The notes beneath the pieces were generated by a model. The model had not been told where the DNA came from. It worked only from the letters and a program-made list of their open reading frames with translations, and searched no databases. Both the position numbers and the translations under genes were made by a program. From the NCBI GenBank assembly GCA_004794655.1, contig SMMW01000001.1, positions 10,737,501 to 10,801,500 on the forward strand: DNA of 64,000 nucleotides. Direction: 5' to 3'. Positions within the stretch are counted from its first letter, which is position 1. Every line of letters begins with the position of its first letter. Of the stretch, positions 35,701-48,429 are shown piece after piece. This stretch comes from Marisa cornuarietis (lineage: Eukaryota; Mollusca; Gastropoda; Architaenioglossa; Ampullariidae).

Positions 35701-37841
35701 CACAGGTATCTTGAAAAGATATTGTAATGAAATATCCCACCAAGAATTGGATAAATAAGGAGGTACAGTTATCACTCAGAATCTAATCAGGTCGTATACA
35801 CCTTTCCCCGATTCAAGCACTACCAACCTAGTCTTGTGCACTGATGCTGAAAGAACAGCAGGAGAAAGAAAGAGAGAGGGAGAGAAAAGGGAGACAGATA
35901 TAAAGAAGAGAGAGAAATAAACGGAGGGAAGGGGAGACGTAAGTTATTGATATATAGGACAGACAGAAATACGGACACACAGACAGACAGAGGGAAAAAA
36001 GGGAGACGGGTCTACAGAGGAGAAGAACAGTAGAATTAAATCCTTATTACAAGGCAACTGGCCTATATGTAAAAGTTTTTAAAATAATACAAGAAAAACA
36101 AGTCAAAAATTATCTTCAATGTTGACATCTGCACCAACATACTTTATCTATCTCGTCATAACATGGCGTATTATAATAAACCTCCCTACTCATCGTGGTA
36201 TACCAATGTTGTCATTTTGCAGAAGACAGCATAATGGCGGTACAAAAAAACAACTTTTACAAATGTCAGAATGTACATTGTACGAAACTCGTGGAACACC
36301 AGGCAGTGGAACAAAAAAAAATGTAGCTTATCTTCGATATTTAAGATATCGAAACCTTTTAATAAGATGTGTGCTTCTTATCAACGTTTAAATCATGAAT
36401 ACCCAAACGGAGTTTGATAAAAGTATATTTAAACTTGGTTATTGTTATAACAGATAAACAGGTTTCCATTTAGTGTGTAATCTTGAAAGAATTAAAGAAG
36501 GGATGGAGGGAGAGAAAGAGAGAGAAATGACAAATCTTTATGTATGAGGGTAACAGAATAAGCAAACATGATTTTTTACATCTAGCCCTTGATCTAAGGA
36601 AAAGAAACTGAAACACCATTTAACTATAAAACAAATGCACTAAAGAGAGAAAATTAAAATATGTACAAAGATTAAGGATATTGTCTAACCGGACAGGGAT
36701 TTTTGACTGGTAACAAAGGGTCATGTATATTTTTCATTGTCGGTAAAGGGTGTTCACATTGAAATGAAGCAATCAAACGTTTTGAAATAGATGTTTCAGA
36801 AGTCCTGCTTTGAACTGGTATAGACTGGATTCCATTTGTTGCAGGTGTGAAGGAGGCTGTTCCATAGGACGCTACCTGAATAGTTCAGACTCGTCTTGAA
36901 TAAGTCGATTCTTGATATGGGCATAAAGTTTGAAGCAACCTCTTATTATTCTGGTAGAACATAGGGTAGAAAGCCTAGGGGACATTTGGCTTCAGTATTT
37001 TATAGACGAGTAAACACAGAAAGAAAGGGAGTGAGGGAACGCAAGAAAGAAAAAAGTTAGAGATGCCAGGTAGATACAGATAGTGACGGACAGAGAGACG
37101 GACACAGAGAGGAACGAGCAGCCATGTCTATTGCCAGAGCCTGAGAAAGGTTATGAAGACCGATCGTCGTTCTTAAGTAAGGACACCTTGTCCTGACCCT
37201 TGGTCTAAACTTTCTGTTTGATGTTACACATACCCCGACATGCCATGCTGCTGACGCTTCCGAATTCCCGCTAAACGCATTAAAACAGCGAACAAGCCTA
37301 AGTGCTTATGTAGTCTGTACTCGTATTATTCGTCGAAATGTTTGTCGGGAAAGAATGTTCTCGAAAGCCGCTTTCGAAAGGATGATGTATTCTTCTAAAT
37401 CGCAGGTATCCATCAAGATGCTCAGTGCACATAGAAAGAAATTTATCAGCAACCAGCACGACAGGAAAGGAAAAGTGGTGTAGTGTGAAATGGAAAAGAA
37501 AGACTGCTGTTTGGTGAAATCAAAATCTGTGCATAAACTTCGCAGTCAATTATGAGTAGTATTCTGAATAATTGCAAATTATGAGTCAGTATTCTGAATG
37601 ATAATAACCAATGGAGAAAAAGGTAGGAGCAAACTAGAGCTGTCTTTTCAGCCTTGTCTCACCTTTTCCTAGTCTAACATTACGCTTCAAACTTGCAGTT
37701 CCTAAAGGATAAAGGAAAAGAAAAATAGGGCATCTCTGTAGACTGATTATTGTTCATCGATCTCTGTAATTCTCTCACACTATACTATTATGTATCTGCG
37801 TGTACGTGCTTCTTTCTTTCTTTCTTTGTATGTGCGCGTGT
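35701..37841. other. Unique AT-rich DNA with purine tracts
   Basis: Upstream LINE sequence may continue to about 35800. GA-rich tracts lie at about 35855-36010 and 36500-36530. A direct duplication of about 22 bases around AGTATTCTGAAT is at 37549-37605. No gene is supported. Confidence 0.5.
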
Positions 37842-37851
37842 GCGTGCGTGC

Positions 37852-37912
<61 letters not shown>
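37842..37912. repeat. (GCGT)n(GT)n(GA)n compound microsatellite
   Basis: GCGT units, then about 17 GT units, then GA. Confidence 0.96.
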
Positions 37913-37913
<1 letters not shown>

Positions 37914-38399
37914 TTTAGCAATTCATCGTAAAAAAATGCGTCGATTCGTTTCGAAGTCACTCTGCATAACTATAAATTTATTAACAGCCAGTATGCCATC
38001 CTTGAAAACAGATTTGGAATTATTTTAAGGTGTTTTAATCGCTATGCTGATATCAGTATATTAATTACGACATGATGTTTCGCCTCTTTTTTCTAAAATT
38101 ATATTTCTGAAATATCTACCAATTAATCGTAATTATATTTATGTGCGTGTGCGCGCGCGCAAAATAGGAATAGTGCATTAGAAGAACATCTCAGAATATA
38201 TTTTAATTTTCTTATACAGGATGCGATCACACAACAGTTCGTTACCAATATAGAAACCCACCTAAGTAGAAGTAACCAGCTTACTTACCCCCCACCCCTA
38301 AAAAAAAATTGGTCAATTTTTCTTCTTTTTTTTAGTTTACTTTGTGCCTGACAACATTACGTCGTTAGGGCAACGAGCAACCGTTCATTATCGTTCTCA

Positions 38400-39110
38400 A
38401 ATAAAGGAAGACAGCGCTTATGACGGAGCTCAGGTGCTGCTGCAGACGACAGGCGGATACGCGGGTTTTCGAGAAGAGGGGTAGGGAGAGGGGAAAATGG
38501 CTGACAAGAGGACGTGCATAAGCACGAGCACAAGTTTTAGTTCCGAGTTAACCGAACAAAGTGCTCCTTCTGTGCAACATCTTTAACGAGGGTTCTCGAG
38601 GTTGGGACGGAGAGCGGGAGAGCATAGTAGTAGCCTCCCTCACTTGTGGAGGAGCCAGTCTCCAAAGTTTAGTAGAGCTAAATGCAGGCTCAAGTAGTAA
38701 AGCCGTCACAACTCGCCACGAAGGTGCTTCCCACCGTCCAGACAATTAACCGCCAGCTATTATTCTTTCCTCCCCCCCCCTTCCTTCCATCCGTCAATGC
38801 TGCGGTGTCTGCCTGCAGGCTGCTAACTGCGTTACGCACAGGTGAGGTGTGCGACACTAAGTGTACGACGGAGGGTGAAAGGCTGCGTGCAGTCGCTCAC
38901 AGCCAGGGAGGGAGCTTCGTAAGACGGGGAGGAGTGCACGACTGAAGGATTTTTTTCTCTCTCTCTCTCTCGTACGAAGGAGGGGTGGAGAAACAGGCAG
39001 AGGGATTGTCCCACCTCAACGTGAGATCAGCGGCTTAGTTTTGCAGAGACTGTCTGACTAGGTGCGCGGGTTCAGTCGCAGTTAGGTGATTCGCAACCAA
39101 GTCGCATCTG
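38400..39110 (+). promoter_or_regulatory. Candidate CpG-containing promoter / 5' leader
   Basis: This stretch is richer in G+C and CpG than its flanks and holds a TC-rich tract (CTCTCTCTCTCTC, 38957-38969) of the kind often seen near animal transcription starts. It runs into a start codon and splice donor at 39111-39153. No TATA box is evident. Inference from composition and context. Confidence 0.25.
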
Positions 39111-39152
39111 ATGACAGCGCCGGTGAAGCGAAGGACTGGAGAAGTTGAAAAG
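39111..39152 (+). CDS. Candidate first coding exon, unrecognised product
   Basis: ATG at 39111 opens MTAPVKRRTGEVEK, ending exactly at a strong donor AAAAG|GTGAGA in phase 0. An in-frame TGA lies eight codons upstream (39087), which favours this ATG as a true start. The preceding 700 bases look like a promoter/leader. A nearby acceptor (CCGCCCTCATCTAG, ending 39220) would lead to an early stop and an implausibly short intron, so I do not join it. The peptide is too short to assign. Confidence 0.3.
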
Positions 39153-40778
39153 GTGAGACTAGTGATAGATTAGCTGCTGGTCGTCCACCAGGTATTGTCA
39201 CTCTACTCCGCCCTCATCTAGGGGGAAGACAGGTGTCACAGGCTGTGGAAATACATCTCCCAGCGTGTCGCCGCGTGACAGGTGGCGGGGGAGACCCCTG
39301 CGCTGTGTGCGTGTGTGTGTGTGTGTGTGACTAGCACTATGCGTAGCAGAGAGAAGGACGGGAACACAAAACTCTGCCCAGTGTCACACGCCAGTGGTTT
39401 CCCAGTGAGTAAGACTTCAAAAACTCTGTCGGAACTAAGTTCCTGCCTCATCACTCAGATCCCAGGTCCTGAAGCAGTCATGCGTGAGTCGGCGGTTTGT
39501 ACCAGGACGACACAAGACACGTCGTCTGCTGCGCCATAGGTACGTGCATAATCTGGTCTTTATTGAAAGATTTAGTTTAAGAGCAGATAAATAATTCTGA
39601 GTTACACTACCGTTCATCGACAAACAAGAATTAGCATCCCAGATGAGTTGATGGTTGTAGAGACTATAGTATTATGTAAACATGACTGCTGCCAAAAGTC
39701 ACGGCCTCTGGCCAGCTGTACGAGTTTATTATAATTTTACAAGGGACAGGAGCTGTTCATAGCAACACATAGTAAAAGACAACTCGAACGTTTAAACTTA
39801 ATACATTTAAGGACACCTGAACACGTGAAAGGATACCTTTTCTTATCAAAATCTTTGTGTGTGTGGGGGGGGGGGTATATATATGTTTATATTCTTTTGA
39901 AGTAAATTTGACAAGTTTTGGCTGTTTACAGCTTTAACAGCTGAGCCTTCCATAGGCCCCAGACGACACAGTTTTAACAGTTTGTCATGGATTATCAGAG
40001 TAACCATTTGTTGGCTAGTTCTAGTTGCAGTCTTTGGTCAACAAGTTTACTAAAAACCCTACCAGGGTTCATTCTTTACAAATTGAAAAGCCAACCGAAT
40101 GCTCTGTCTCTCCTGTCTCTGTTTCCGTCTGCGTGTGCGTGTGTGTGTGTGTGGAGGGGGGGGGGTGAGTTGGGTGTGTTGTGTGTGTTAGTGTGTGCTC
40201 CTGAGTGTTTTGATCCGCACATTATTCAGAAATAAAACTGAAATCACTTAAACATTTTTGTAATTAAAAAAAAATTATTTTTCCTAGATTCTGACTACCG
40301 ACCAACTGCTCAATGTTTTAATGTCTGAAACATCAAGTCAATGATCAATTGGTAATCTCGCGGTCTTTTTCGTAGAAAAGTTCCACATTACACGCGTGTT
40401 TCTGTTTAAAAAAAACTACATTGAGACAGCAGTTCTTTAGAAGAAACCGTGATAGCAGAAACATTTTGTAGAGTAACCGCCGTGACCAGTCACTTGTCAC
40501 TGCCGTCCCCTGACATGACCAGTCAGTGAGGAAGGTTTTGCTCTGTCCCATCCTGGGGGGGACCTCGTTCAGTGAGCATCCTTGGTGTCAGATGTAGTAG
40601 TAAGTGCAGCCATTAGTGTTGGTGGTGTAGTACCACGTTTTGCTAGAAGGTGTTCTCCGGCCAGGTAATTCCGGCTTTAACCATGTGAGTTTAATGTGGA
40701 GGCTACCTCACCCTTAGCTCCTGTTATTTTCTTACCCTGAAAGAACGGGTGGAGGAACTGTTTGCCGAAGGTCTCACC
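39153..40778. other. Unique non-coding DNA
   Basis: A (GT)n run lies at 39309-39328 and G runs at 39866-39877 and 40156-40166. A donor-like ATAG|GTACGT sits at 39540. No gene is supported. Confidence 0.45.
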
Positions 40779-40989
40779 TCATTGACTAGAACTTATGATG
40801 TGGCTTTTGTTGCACGAGAAACCAGTTGTTGGGCACTTTCGAGTATTCTAGTGGAGGTACCATTGTGTTCTACTGCTAGGCCACGTTCTGTCCGATTCCT
40901 CGCTATTTGGTCTACGTATTCGACCAGGCTGATCTCGTTTATATCGCAGCTAACCCCCATATCTCAAAGTCATTTGCAACTCTTATCTC
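40779..40989 (-). pseudogene. Coding-like patch with frameshift, unrecognised
   Basis: On the minus strand a strong acceptor (TTTATTTTTTATAG) precedes IRVANDFEIWGLAAI, which then stops. One frame over, the sequence continues as NEISLVEYVDQIARNRTERG and LAVEHNGTSTRILESAQQLV to a TAA. A donor AATGAG|GTGAGA follows at 40779. Codon use is balanced, but a frame break is needed to join the parts, so this may be a decayed exon or mobile-element ORF. The plus strand is open for 90 codons here as a shadow. Confidence 0.25.
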
Positions 40990-41901
40990 CTATAAAAAAT
41001 AAACATCATCACAGGCATTGAATTATTAGAACGCATTTCCGCTCAGAATTCCCAAGTTCTCCGTTTCTACTTTGGCAAGCGTCCTTTTGCAGTATTTTGA
41101 TCCAAAATACGGAATACTGTACATTTACAAACAAACAAACAAAAACAAAAAAGTACATCTAAAATACCTGACAAATTGACACTGCTCTTTGTCCGGTCGG
41201 CAGATGAAACTTTCCCATGAGCTCATTGTTGGACACGTTGGAGATTTCTAATCCCTCCGTCTGGCCACTACTTACCTCTGTTTCACTCCCTCATTTCACA
41301 TAACCTTAAAGAGAGGAAGCTACAAAGTTACAAAGCTTGACAAATCTGGTATTTCATGCAGAATTGATTGTTTGTGCTTTATTTTATTTAGTAGTTTCAG
41401 TACAGATTGACTCTGTTTCAGCCAGAGAAAGCATCAAAATACAATGCTTACGCTTATTTCATGCTTTTGCTTTTTCTAATTTCTTTCGTTAGGTTCTGAT
41501 CTTGCGACTGTTGTATTCTCCTGAGTTCCGCAGCTTTAGTATCGAACTTATTGCAGAAATCAACTTCATCTGCTGTAAATCGGTTTTCTTATACCGAATA
41601 GTTTCTGAACGCACAGCTCACAATCGCTTTTGCATAAATTAAATTATAAACTACAGTCTGAAAGCATTTTGCTGTTGGAGGTTACAGCTGTGGGATTTAT
41701 CAGTGTTTTTGTTGTCAATGTGTTTTTGTGTTTATTGCTTTTCCTTACTTCAAACGGTTTTTGCCGGAGCATTGAGGTGATGTATTTGCTGTCAAAGACG
41801 TGAGAGGCTTTGTCAGAAGATATAAATGTGCAGGTGATGAGAACACAAGGATGTACTGGCGCTTGCCCTGGCGTCTATTGTCCCGGCAGGGTGCATACTG
41901 C
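40990..41901. other. AT-rich non-coding DNA
   Basis: (AAAC)n lies at about 41130-41148. A minus-strand AATAAA at 41731-41736 lies about 165 bases downstream of the candidate frame ending at 41902 and could be its poly(A) signal. Confidence 0.45.
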
Positions 41902-42231
41902 TCAGCAAAATAATGTTTTTGCATGAGTTTCGCAAACGAGGGCAGACAGCACGAGGGTCCACGTAAGCCCAGGATACAACGCAAAGTTCGTGTAAGACGC
42001 GAAGAAAGCTTCCAACCCTCCAGCGCTCCTGTCTTCCGTGCACACGCCGTACATCACAGAGTGGGTGAAGTTGTGGATGATGGGGGTTAGGAGAGCAACA
42101 AAGATTTGAGGGGCGGGGGGTGGGGTCAACCTCTCGCAACCTTTGGTAAGCCGCTTCTTTGTGTCACTGCAACTTTTAAGTCTGCGAAACAGCGACCGTT
42201 TATTTAGACGTCCACTCGAGCGAAAGAACAT
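41902..42231 (-). CDS. Candidate exon/gene, unrecognised membrane-like protein
   Basis: A 109-codon ATG-to-TGA frame with mixed, non-repetitive composition and frequent C-ending codons. After a basic N-terminus (about residues 1-35) come two hydrophobic stretches: APQIFVALLTPIIHNF (about 41-56) and FALYPGLTWTLVLSALVC (about 83-100), joined by a loop with a Cys and acidic residues. It might be a terminal exon of a membrane protein. An acceptor-like CTGTTTCGCAG lies inside the frame near residue 17. AATAAA lies about 165 bases downstream. No family is recognised, and overlapping minus frames exist at 41813-42139. Confidence 0.3.
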   Translation of the reverse strand: MFFRSSGRLNKRSLFRRLKSCSDTKKRLTKGCERLTPPPAPQIFVALLTPIIHNFTHSVMYGVCTEDRSAGGLEAFFASYTNFALYPGLTWTLVLSALVCETHAKTLFC

Positions 42232-42292
42232 CTGTCAGCTCTGGTGAGGCGTGAAACCGCTCCGTTCGGCTGTGAAACTCGTCAATTTCCCG

Positions 42293-42307
42293 TCAACAGG
42301 GGGCGCT
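42293..42307 (+). promoter_or_regulatory. CTCF-like motif
   Basis: CAACAGGGGGCGCTT matches the best-conserved part of the CTCF core known from animals. It sits about 60 bases upstream of the minus-strand frame that starts at 42231. Binding is not shown. Confidence 0.25.
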
Positions 42308-44036
42308 TCTTCTTCACGCGGCCAAAGTTACAGACGTCAGCCTTTCAGTGGCAGGTGCCGTGCGACTGTTTTGGAAGACAGAAGAGAGAAAAGAAAACAA
42401 ATTGGGGATACATCTTGCGAGTGAGATGATACTTTCAACTGGTTTTGCTGTACGTCTCAACACTTCTGCCAGTAGGAGGGGTTCATTCTTGCTGGCTCAA
42501 GCTGCCTCCCAAGCTGGGTTGCCATGCAGGAGATATTGTGGTGGAGTAGAAGGAGAGAAGCTGTGTTTTCTACAAACGGAGGAAGGGGGGAAGAAGAAGA
42601 GTTGCGAGAAGGGGGTGTGGGAGAAATAGAATGTGTGGGGGTGGCTGGATGATGAAGGAGTGCCTCCCCCTGACGCATAAGCTGCACCTCCTGTAAGAGA
42701 TGAGCTGCTTCTTCGTGAGCCAGTAGTGAGCTGTGCTCAGTGCGGAACGCTGCGGAGACCTTTCATCCAGTCGCCATTCACTGAGCGCGGAAGGCGTTTA
42801 GGGAGTAAATCAGTTCCTCCCGAAGAGCTGATAGGCAGGAGACCTAACAAGGAGGTTTTTCAATAGAGAATCAGTCGATACACACTTCAAACATGCTGTC
42901 ATTTCTGAAGCATGTTTGACAGGAGAGACCCCGAAATGTGGGCCGACTGGCTTGCCTGATCAAACGAAACTCGCAATATAGTGCTGACCTTGTGCACAGA
43001 CCTTCCAGTATTGGTTGGTGCACTCAAGGTGGTAGTGGAGTTGACTGGGGTGGGAGGTGGGGAGGCTAATGGATGAGGGCGGCAAGTAGGATGTTCCTCC
43101 GTCTATCCCCTCAACTACAGAAAGAGAGGGAAGGAGTGCGTGAAAGGTGTTCGTGATCTGCTGTATGTAAATAACGAAAACGAAGACAAATCGTCACAGA
43201 TAGTGTTCCTTTCGACAGTTGCTCTATTACCTTTGACAGTTTTGGCATGCTCTCTCACCTTCATCCATTTACCTGTATTTTTTATCAGACTAGCCTAGAA
43301 ACAAACAGCGCGTTGATTTTTGTGCCCTTCTGTGTTCTTCCACGTGCTGCTTGCTTCTCCTTTGTGGAAAATCTCGACACACTGGCCCTCACGTGAATCC
43401 TTCCCTTGGTGCGCCACGATTACCAAGGGTTGCCAACTGCTTACCGCCCGTCTACTAGTGAAAAAATACCGTACCGCCAAATTGCTTTGGCATTCGAGAA
43501 ATATAGTTGTCTTCTAGCTGGCAAAACTGCACAAATTTTAAGGAAGTGAAAAAATAATCCAAGCAGGAGAGTATGCAACGTTGGCTCTTAAAGACATGCA
43601 ATCAGTCTTTCACTCCCTTCCCCATCCGACGGAAAAAATGGCTTCGTGTTAAATGAAGGCATGAAGAGGTCTTGTGCTCTCACTTTCACATTTTTCGTCT
43701 CAGAGCGATATACAGGATGTTATGTCAGGGTATGCTAAACTATGTCCTTGTTTAAATGCCGTTCGGCGGGGACAGCTTTCATGTCACATGAAAACAAGTT
43801 TGAGGAGGTCTATGCTTGGGGAAATCGGTATCTGGTCAAGTCATACTCCATTTTTTTCCCCAAATGTATATTGCGTATATGATGCGCTTTTCTTATACAA
43901 CAACAAAGAAAAGTGCGTTTGCATTGTCTTTGTTTTTTGTCGTCCTGCTTTAGTAATTCCTTTAATATGAAATCTCGTTTCCTACCTTCTAGTCTAGGAT
44001 CCTTTTTATTTCTCCACCCACCTTTGTGTCTGGCTC

Positions 44037-44039
<3 letters not shown>
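42308..44039. other. Unique non-coding DNA
   Basis: No gene is supported. Frames at 42348-42687, 43295-43517 and 43674-43970 lack domains. A purine-rich tract is at 42570-42650. Confidence 0.5.

Positions 44040-44097
<58 letters not shown>
44040..44097. repeat. (GT)29 microsatellite
   Basis: A pure GT run. Three open frames on the plus strand are artefacts. Confidence 0.97.
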
Positions 44098-44098
<1 letters not shown>

Positions 44099-45816
44099 TG
44101 TCCTTCCGACAGTCTGTATGTCTGCATGTGTGTCTGAATTTGTGTTGTCCTCTTCGTCTCTTCCTGTGGTCCCTTTTGTACTTCAGTCACCCTCCCCATT
44201 ATCTCCTCTCCGCAATTTCTTTCTCCTTTTGTCCCATTTTCTTTTTGCGATGTCCACGTAGGTCCTGATTTGTCGATTTCCTGTCACATCTTACGGCCAT
44301 ATCGCTCTCAAGTCCCTCTGCTTTTATTGAAGAAGCCAGATCGTCAGGCCAGTACCTGCGCACAGCACGCGAGAGGCACTGTGTTAGAGTTGGAGGCACA
44401 GGGCAAAGTTGCCATACTCACGCGATAGCCTCATCGCATCTTTTGATCGGCCTGTTAAACAGCAGCTCGCACCGCAGACAACTCTTGCGAACCATAATTG
44501 CATCTCCTCCGGTCATCAGGTCTGAGATCGGGAGGTCAGATGACTTTAGCCTTCAAAGAACTTGCGTCATATTAAAGCTGTAGACCACTGTAGACCCCTA
44601 GAGACAAATTACTAATTTATTAAACCTTCTTTCTCTCACCCACCCCGACTCGCTGCTAAGAACAAACTCCGTAGCAGCGTGCAGAGGATAAGTTTGATCA
44701 AGGAAGATTAGTAAATGTTCTATAATTGTCCTTCTTTTGTCTAAATAAACGTGTGCTTTTTAAAAGTCATCAAGATAGATGCAAGTTCCACTTTTTTTTA
44801 CAGTCTGATTTTTGTCGACCTCATTGCAAACTTCCTGCAATTTTTGGATGAAAACCACAGGTTTCTGGTTGAGGATAATGTAGGCTGTTTGTGTCTGCCC
44901 ATGCGAGTACATCGTCGTTATTTCGTGCAGATCTTCATTGTTTCTTACTAGTGCTTTTTTATTTAATCATAGCATACTGGCAAACATCAGGTTGATTGAC
45001 GATTCACGTTCTTGGAGTTTTGTTCTTTGTGCTAGAAGCGACAGCCATCATGCTCATTCATCATTAAAACCTTCCAGTCTCGGCTCCCACCCGAGTGGAA
45101 AGAGGCGCACGGCGTCTCAAGTACGGACACTAGCGACACCTAGGAAGCTAATGCAGTGGTTATTTATTTTACTTACTTTATGCATGGGCGACTAAAGGGA
45201 GCTGCTACAGGAAGAGTCAGGGTGAGAAAGGGTGGTAGGATGGAAAGCACACAGCGCGAAGGAGAGATGTCACGGGATGTTTCACCTCTTACCTGTGCTT
45301 TGCGATCTCCCATGTCACACTTAGGTATGCTGATGAAGCGCGTGTCGTGACGATGCGTTTGTAGCCGAATGTTTCAACATCTTGAATCCAAAAACCAATT
45401 TCCCTCACGCAAAACAAACTAATAAAATACAGCGTAGAAAAACACAATAAAATAATACATTATGGGAAGACAAAACACAAAAGAGTGCAGACTACATTTT
45501 CTTTGCACGCCCTTTTCATGTCCTAAAATTCTCCAGAAACCACTTTAGGGTTCATTAACCAGAGGGCCAAGCAAACAATAAATCCTATCTGTAGCCATTA
45601 CTAGCTAGCCTATATTATCGTTGTAATATTTTTCTGTCAGAACGTGAAACAAAGGCTAGTGTGTGTGTTTCCCTTTATGACCTCGTCATAAATGAATGGA
45701 AACATGTTAATAGACTGCCTTATGGTGGGTGCTGTGGCGATGGGTTTTTTGTTTCTCTGAAAGCAAATTTATTTTTATTGTTCTAATTCTTGTCGAGCTT
45801 GATCAAACTGCCTTTG
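44098..45816. other. Unique non-coding DNA
   Basis: CT-rich just after the GT run. No gene or mobile element is recognised. Confidence 0.5.

Positions 45817-45891
<75 letters not shown>
45817..45891. repeat. (ATG)25 trinucleotide microsatellite
   Basis: A pure ATG run of about 75 bases. Confidence 0.97.
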
Positions 45892-45893
<2 letters not shown>

Positions 45894-48429
45894 CTTTGCA
45901 GGTATTTCACTTTCTTTTCATTGTAGCTTTCCCGGAAGATTTGATATTTCAAAAGTAAAGTAGCAGAAAATAATTTTTTTTAAATTTAGATTTGAAAACT
46001 GCACCAGGCTTAACCTTTGGTATATGATTAGTCAAAATGCCAATAATTTTTAGAATTGATTACAATTCATCAGTGTAATTATTTTTGATCACGGAAACGT
46101 TTTTACTTACACTCGTTTGGTAACTTTTTTTCACTTCTCCGATGGTTACGTTGATTTCTCAACCTTACTTGGCGACTGTGTGTTTTGTTTTTCACTCAAG
46201 CCTTCAGTGACATGCGCAGTTCCCCTGCCACGACACTTTGATCTCATTGATCATGTCACAATATTTGTCTTTTTGCCATCACACGTGTTTTGGTATTTAT
46301 AAAGGGATCAGACCAGGAGAGTCATCAAAGGGCGGACACAGTAGGAACAGCGGTCTCTAGCCCTTCAGGTCGACACAAAGGAAGATAACTCAATATGTAT
46401 GAAGGCTGGTTTTAGAGTTACCGTTCATATTGTTGTTTTCACTAAAATTTGGTCAGGAGTTAATTGTGATTACATGAAACTTCAACAAACTAGTTTGAAA
46501 GAGCACAAAGTATCACAAAAACATTTTCCAGTGGTCTTTAATGACAGAGGGGCATGAAAGATTTTATATTAATATTTTTCTCTAAAGCACACCTGGATTT
46601 GTCGAGAAAACAGGAAGTGACGAAACGAACGTATTTCTAAAAATAGCACCGTTTGCACAAGCTGAAGTCGAAGAGAAAAGATGCAGTCCTCGGCAAAAGA
46701 AAACTGACCGGGACACATTGTGCTGTTGCTAAATCTTCTCTTCGACACTCAGAGGGAGTTAGTTTGTATTCATGAAGGAAATCCTTAAGATAATGGCAGC
46801 AAACGCCAGTGAATTAACCTTGTTCAAACGTGCCGCACAAACTTGGTCCCCACACCGTACTCAAGAATTTGCTCAAAACATTTCAAAATCGATTGTTATC
46901 CAGTCACTTATACAGTACAAGCAAGTCTTGGACTTTCAGTAAACCGAAGAAATCTCATTCCTACAGCAGTGCTTACTATATAACAGCACGAGATGTTAAA
47001 ACCAACTACGACTACTGGTAGATCAAGCATCAGATATACAACATCGACGGTTTCTACACCGTCTGGTCTACAAGTAACATCGTGTGACAGTCACAAACAC
47101 ATCATCATCAGTCGTATCTTTATCCAGCATAATGCTAAAAACAACTGACAGTGTGAGGGCACCATTGATGAGCGTGAAAAAAATGGAAAAAAAGAATTGA
47201 GGGTGATAAACATATTCTAAGGAGCTTAAACGGGAACACGTGCGATCGAGTATCAGTAAGTAAATAGAAAATTTTGCACGCAGCTAAATGAGGAAGAAAT
47301 AAGTGTTTACATCGATAAACATGTTTCAAACTATCATTATATTTTTAATTGTCAGTTGTAACTATTGTTGGCCATTAAATTTTGATCTGATAGACTTGCC
47401 AGTCTGTTGAATGAATTCAGTTTGGACCGTTTAATTATTTTTTTAACTTCATTCGAAGCTTCTAAATAAAGTTCCAATCTGTAGGGCTGTATTCCAAATT
47501 CAGCTATTTCATTTTTTTCGGCGAACAAAGTCGCTTCTTGAACACAACAATCTGAGCGATGTTTCTTCATTTGACTTGAAAACATCAACACTCACTGTTA
47601 CAAATGCTTCGATGACGTGAGAGAACTCTTCAGTATAGAAGAGTAATTTTTCCCGCCTTCCTAGTTGCAAGTGAGAATGCCGATGTTTGAAGGCTTATAT
47701 CTTTAAAATTAAGGATCATTATGTACTCATATTTTGTGAATTATTATTTTAAAACGAACTTAACCCGATCATAAAGAAATAATGTTGCGAGCCAGTTGAC
47801 CTTTAAGACTTTCAGCAGGTGTTAAGGAAGGAAAGACTTCATTCTTAGTGTCACAGGCGTATTTCCTCGGTTTTTCAAATCTGACAGAGTTGGTGCTGTT
47901 TGCAATTTAAATACCTCGTTATTATAGACATCGCTCAAAGGATTCAATTTCAAAAACAGGGAAATGACTTACTTATTATAATGTTGTAGAGTTAATGGAA
48001 AGGATATTATTTATGTGCACAATGCGTCTACGTTGATTGTAAATGATTTTTAACTAATTTTTTCTATTTTTATATGTGCATGTAGAATGTGATTGTGAAT
48101 GCGGTAGATTTGATTTCTGTAATCGATACAGGCTTTTCGCACGATTTCTTTGTTTTAATGTCATTCTCATCATCAAAAATTTAAGTTCATGATTAATGTA
48201 CTTGATGAACCCTCTTACTGTGGCTTTTATCTATTTCTTATCACCCTTTTGGGGACGAGAAGTCTAAATCAGCTGATTTGATCAACCTTTTTCTTCATAG
48301 TGGGAAACCACCAATAGGGAGAAGCACTTTCCCATCGAATAAACTAACCACCTTTGACCAGAGTGCCTCCTTCAATGTGTTTTAATTGCTTATTGTTTGT
48401 TTTTTTCCCGCTATTTGTCATAAAAATGG
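45892..48429. other. AT-rich unique non-coding DNA
   Basis: No gene is supported. Frames of 60-80 codons have no domain. Confidence 0.55.
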
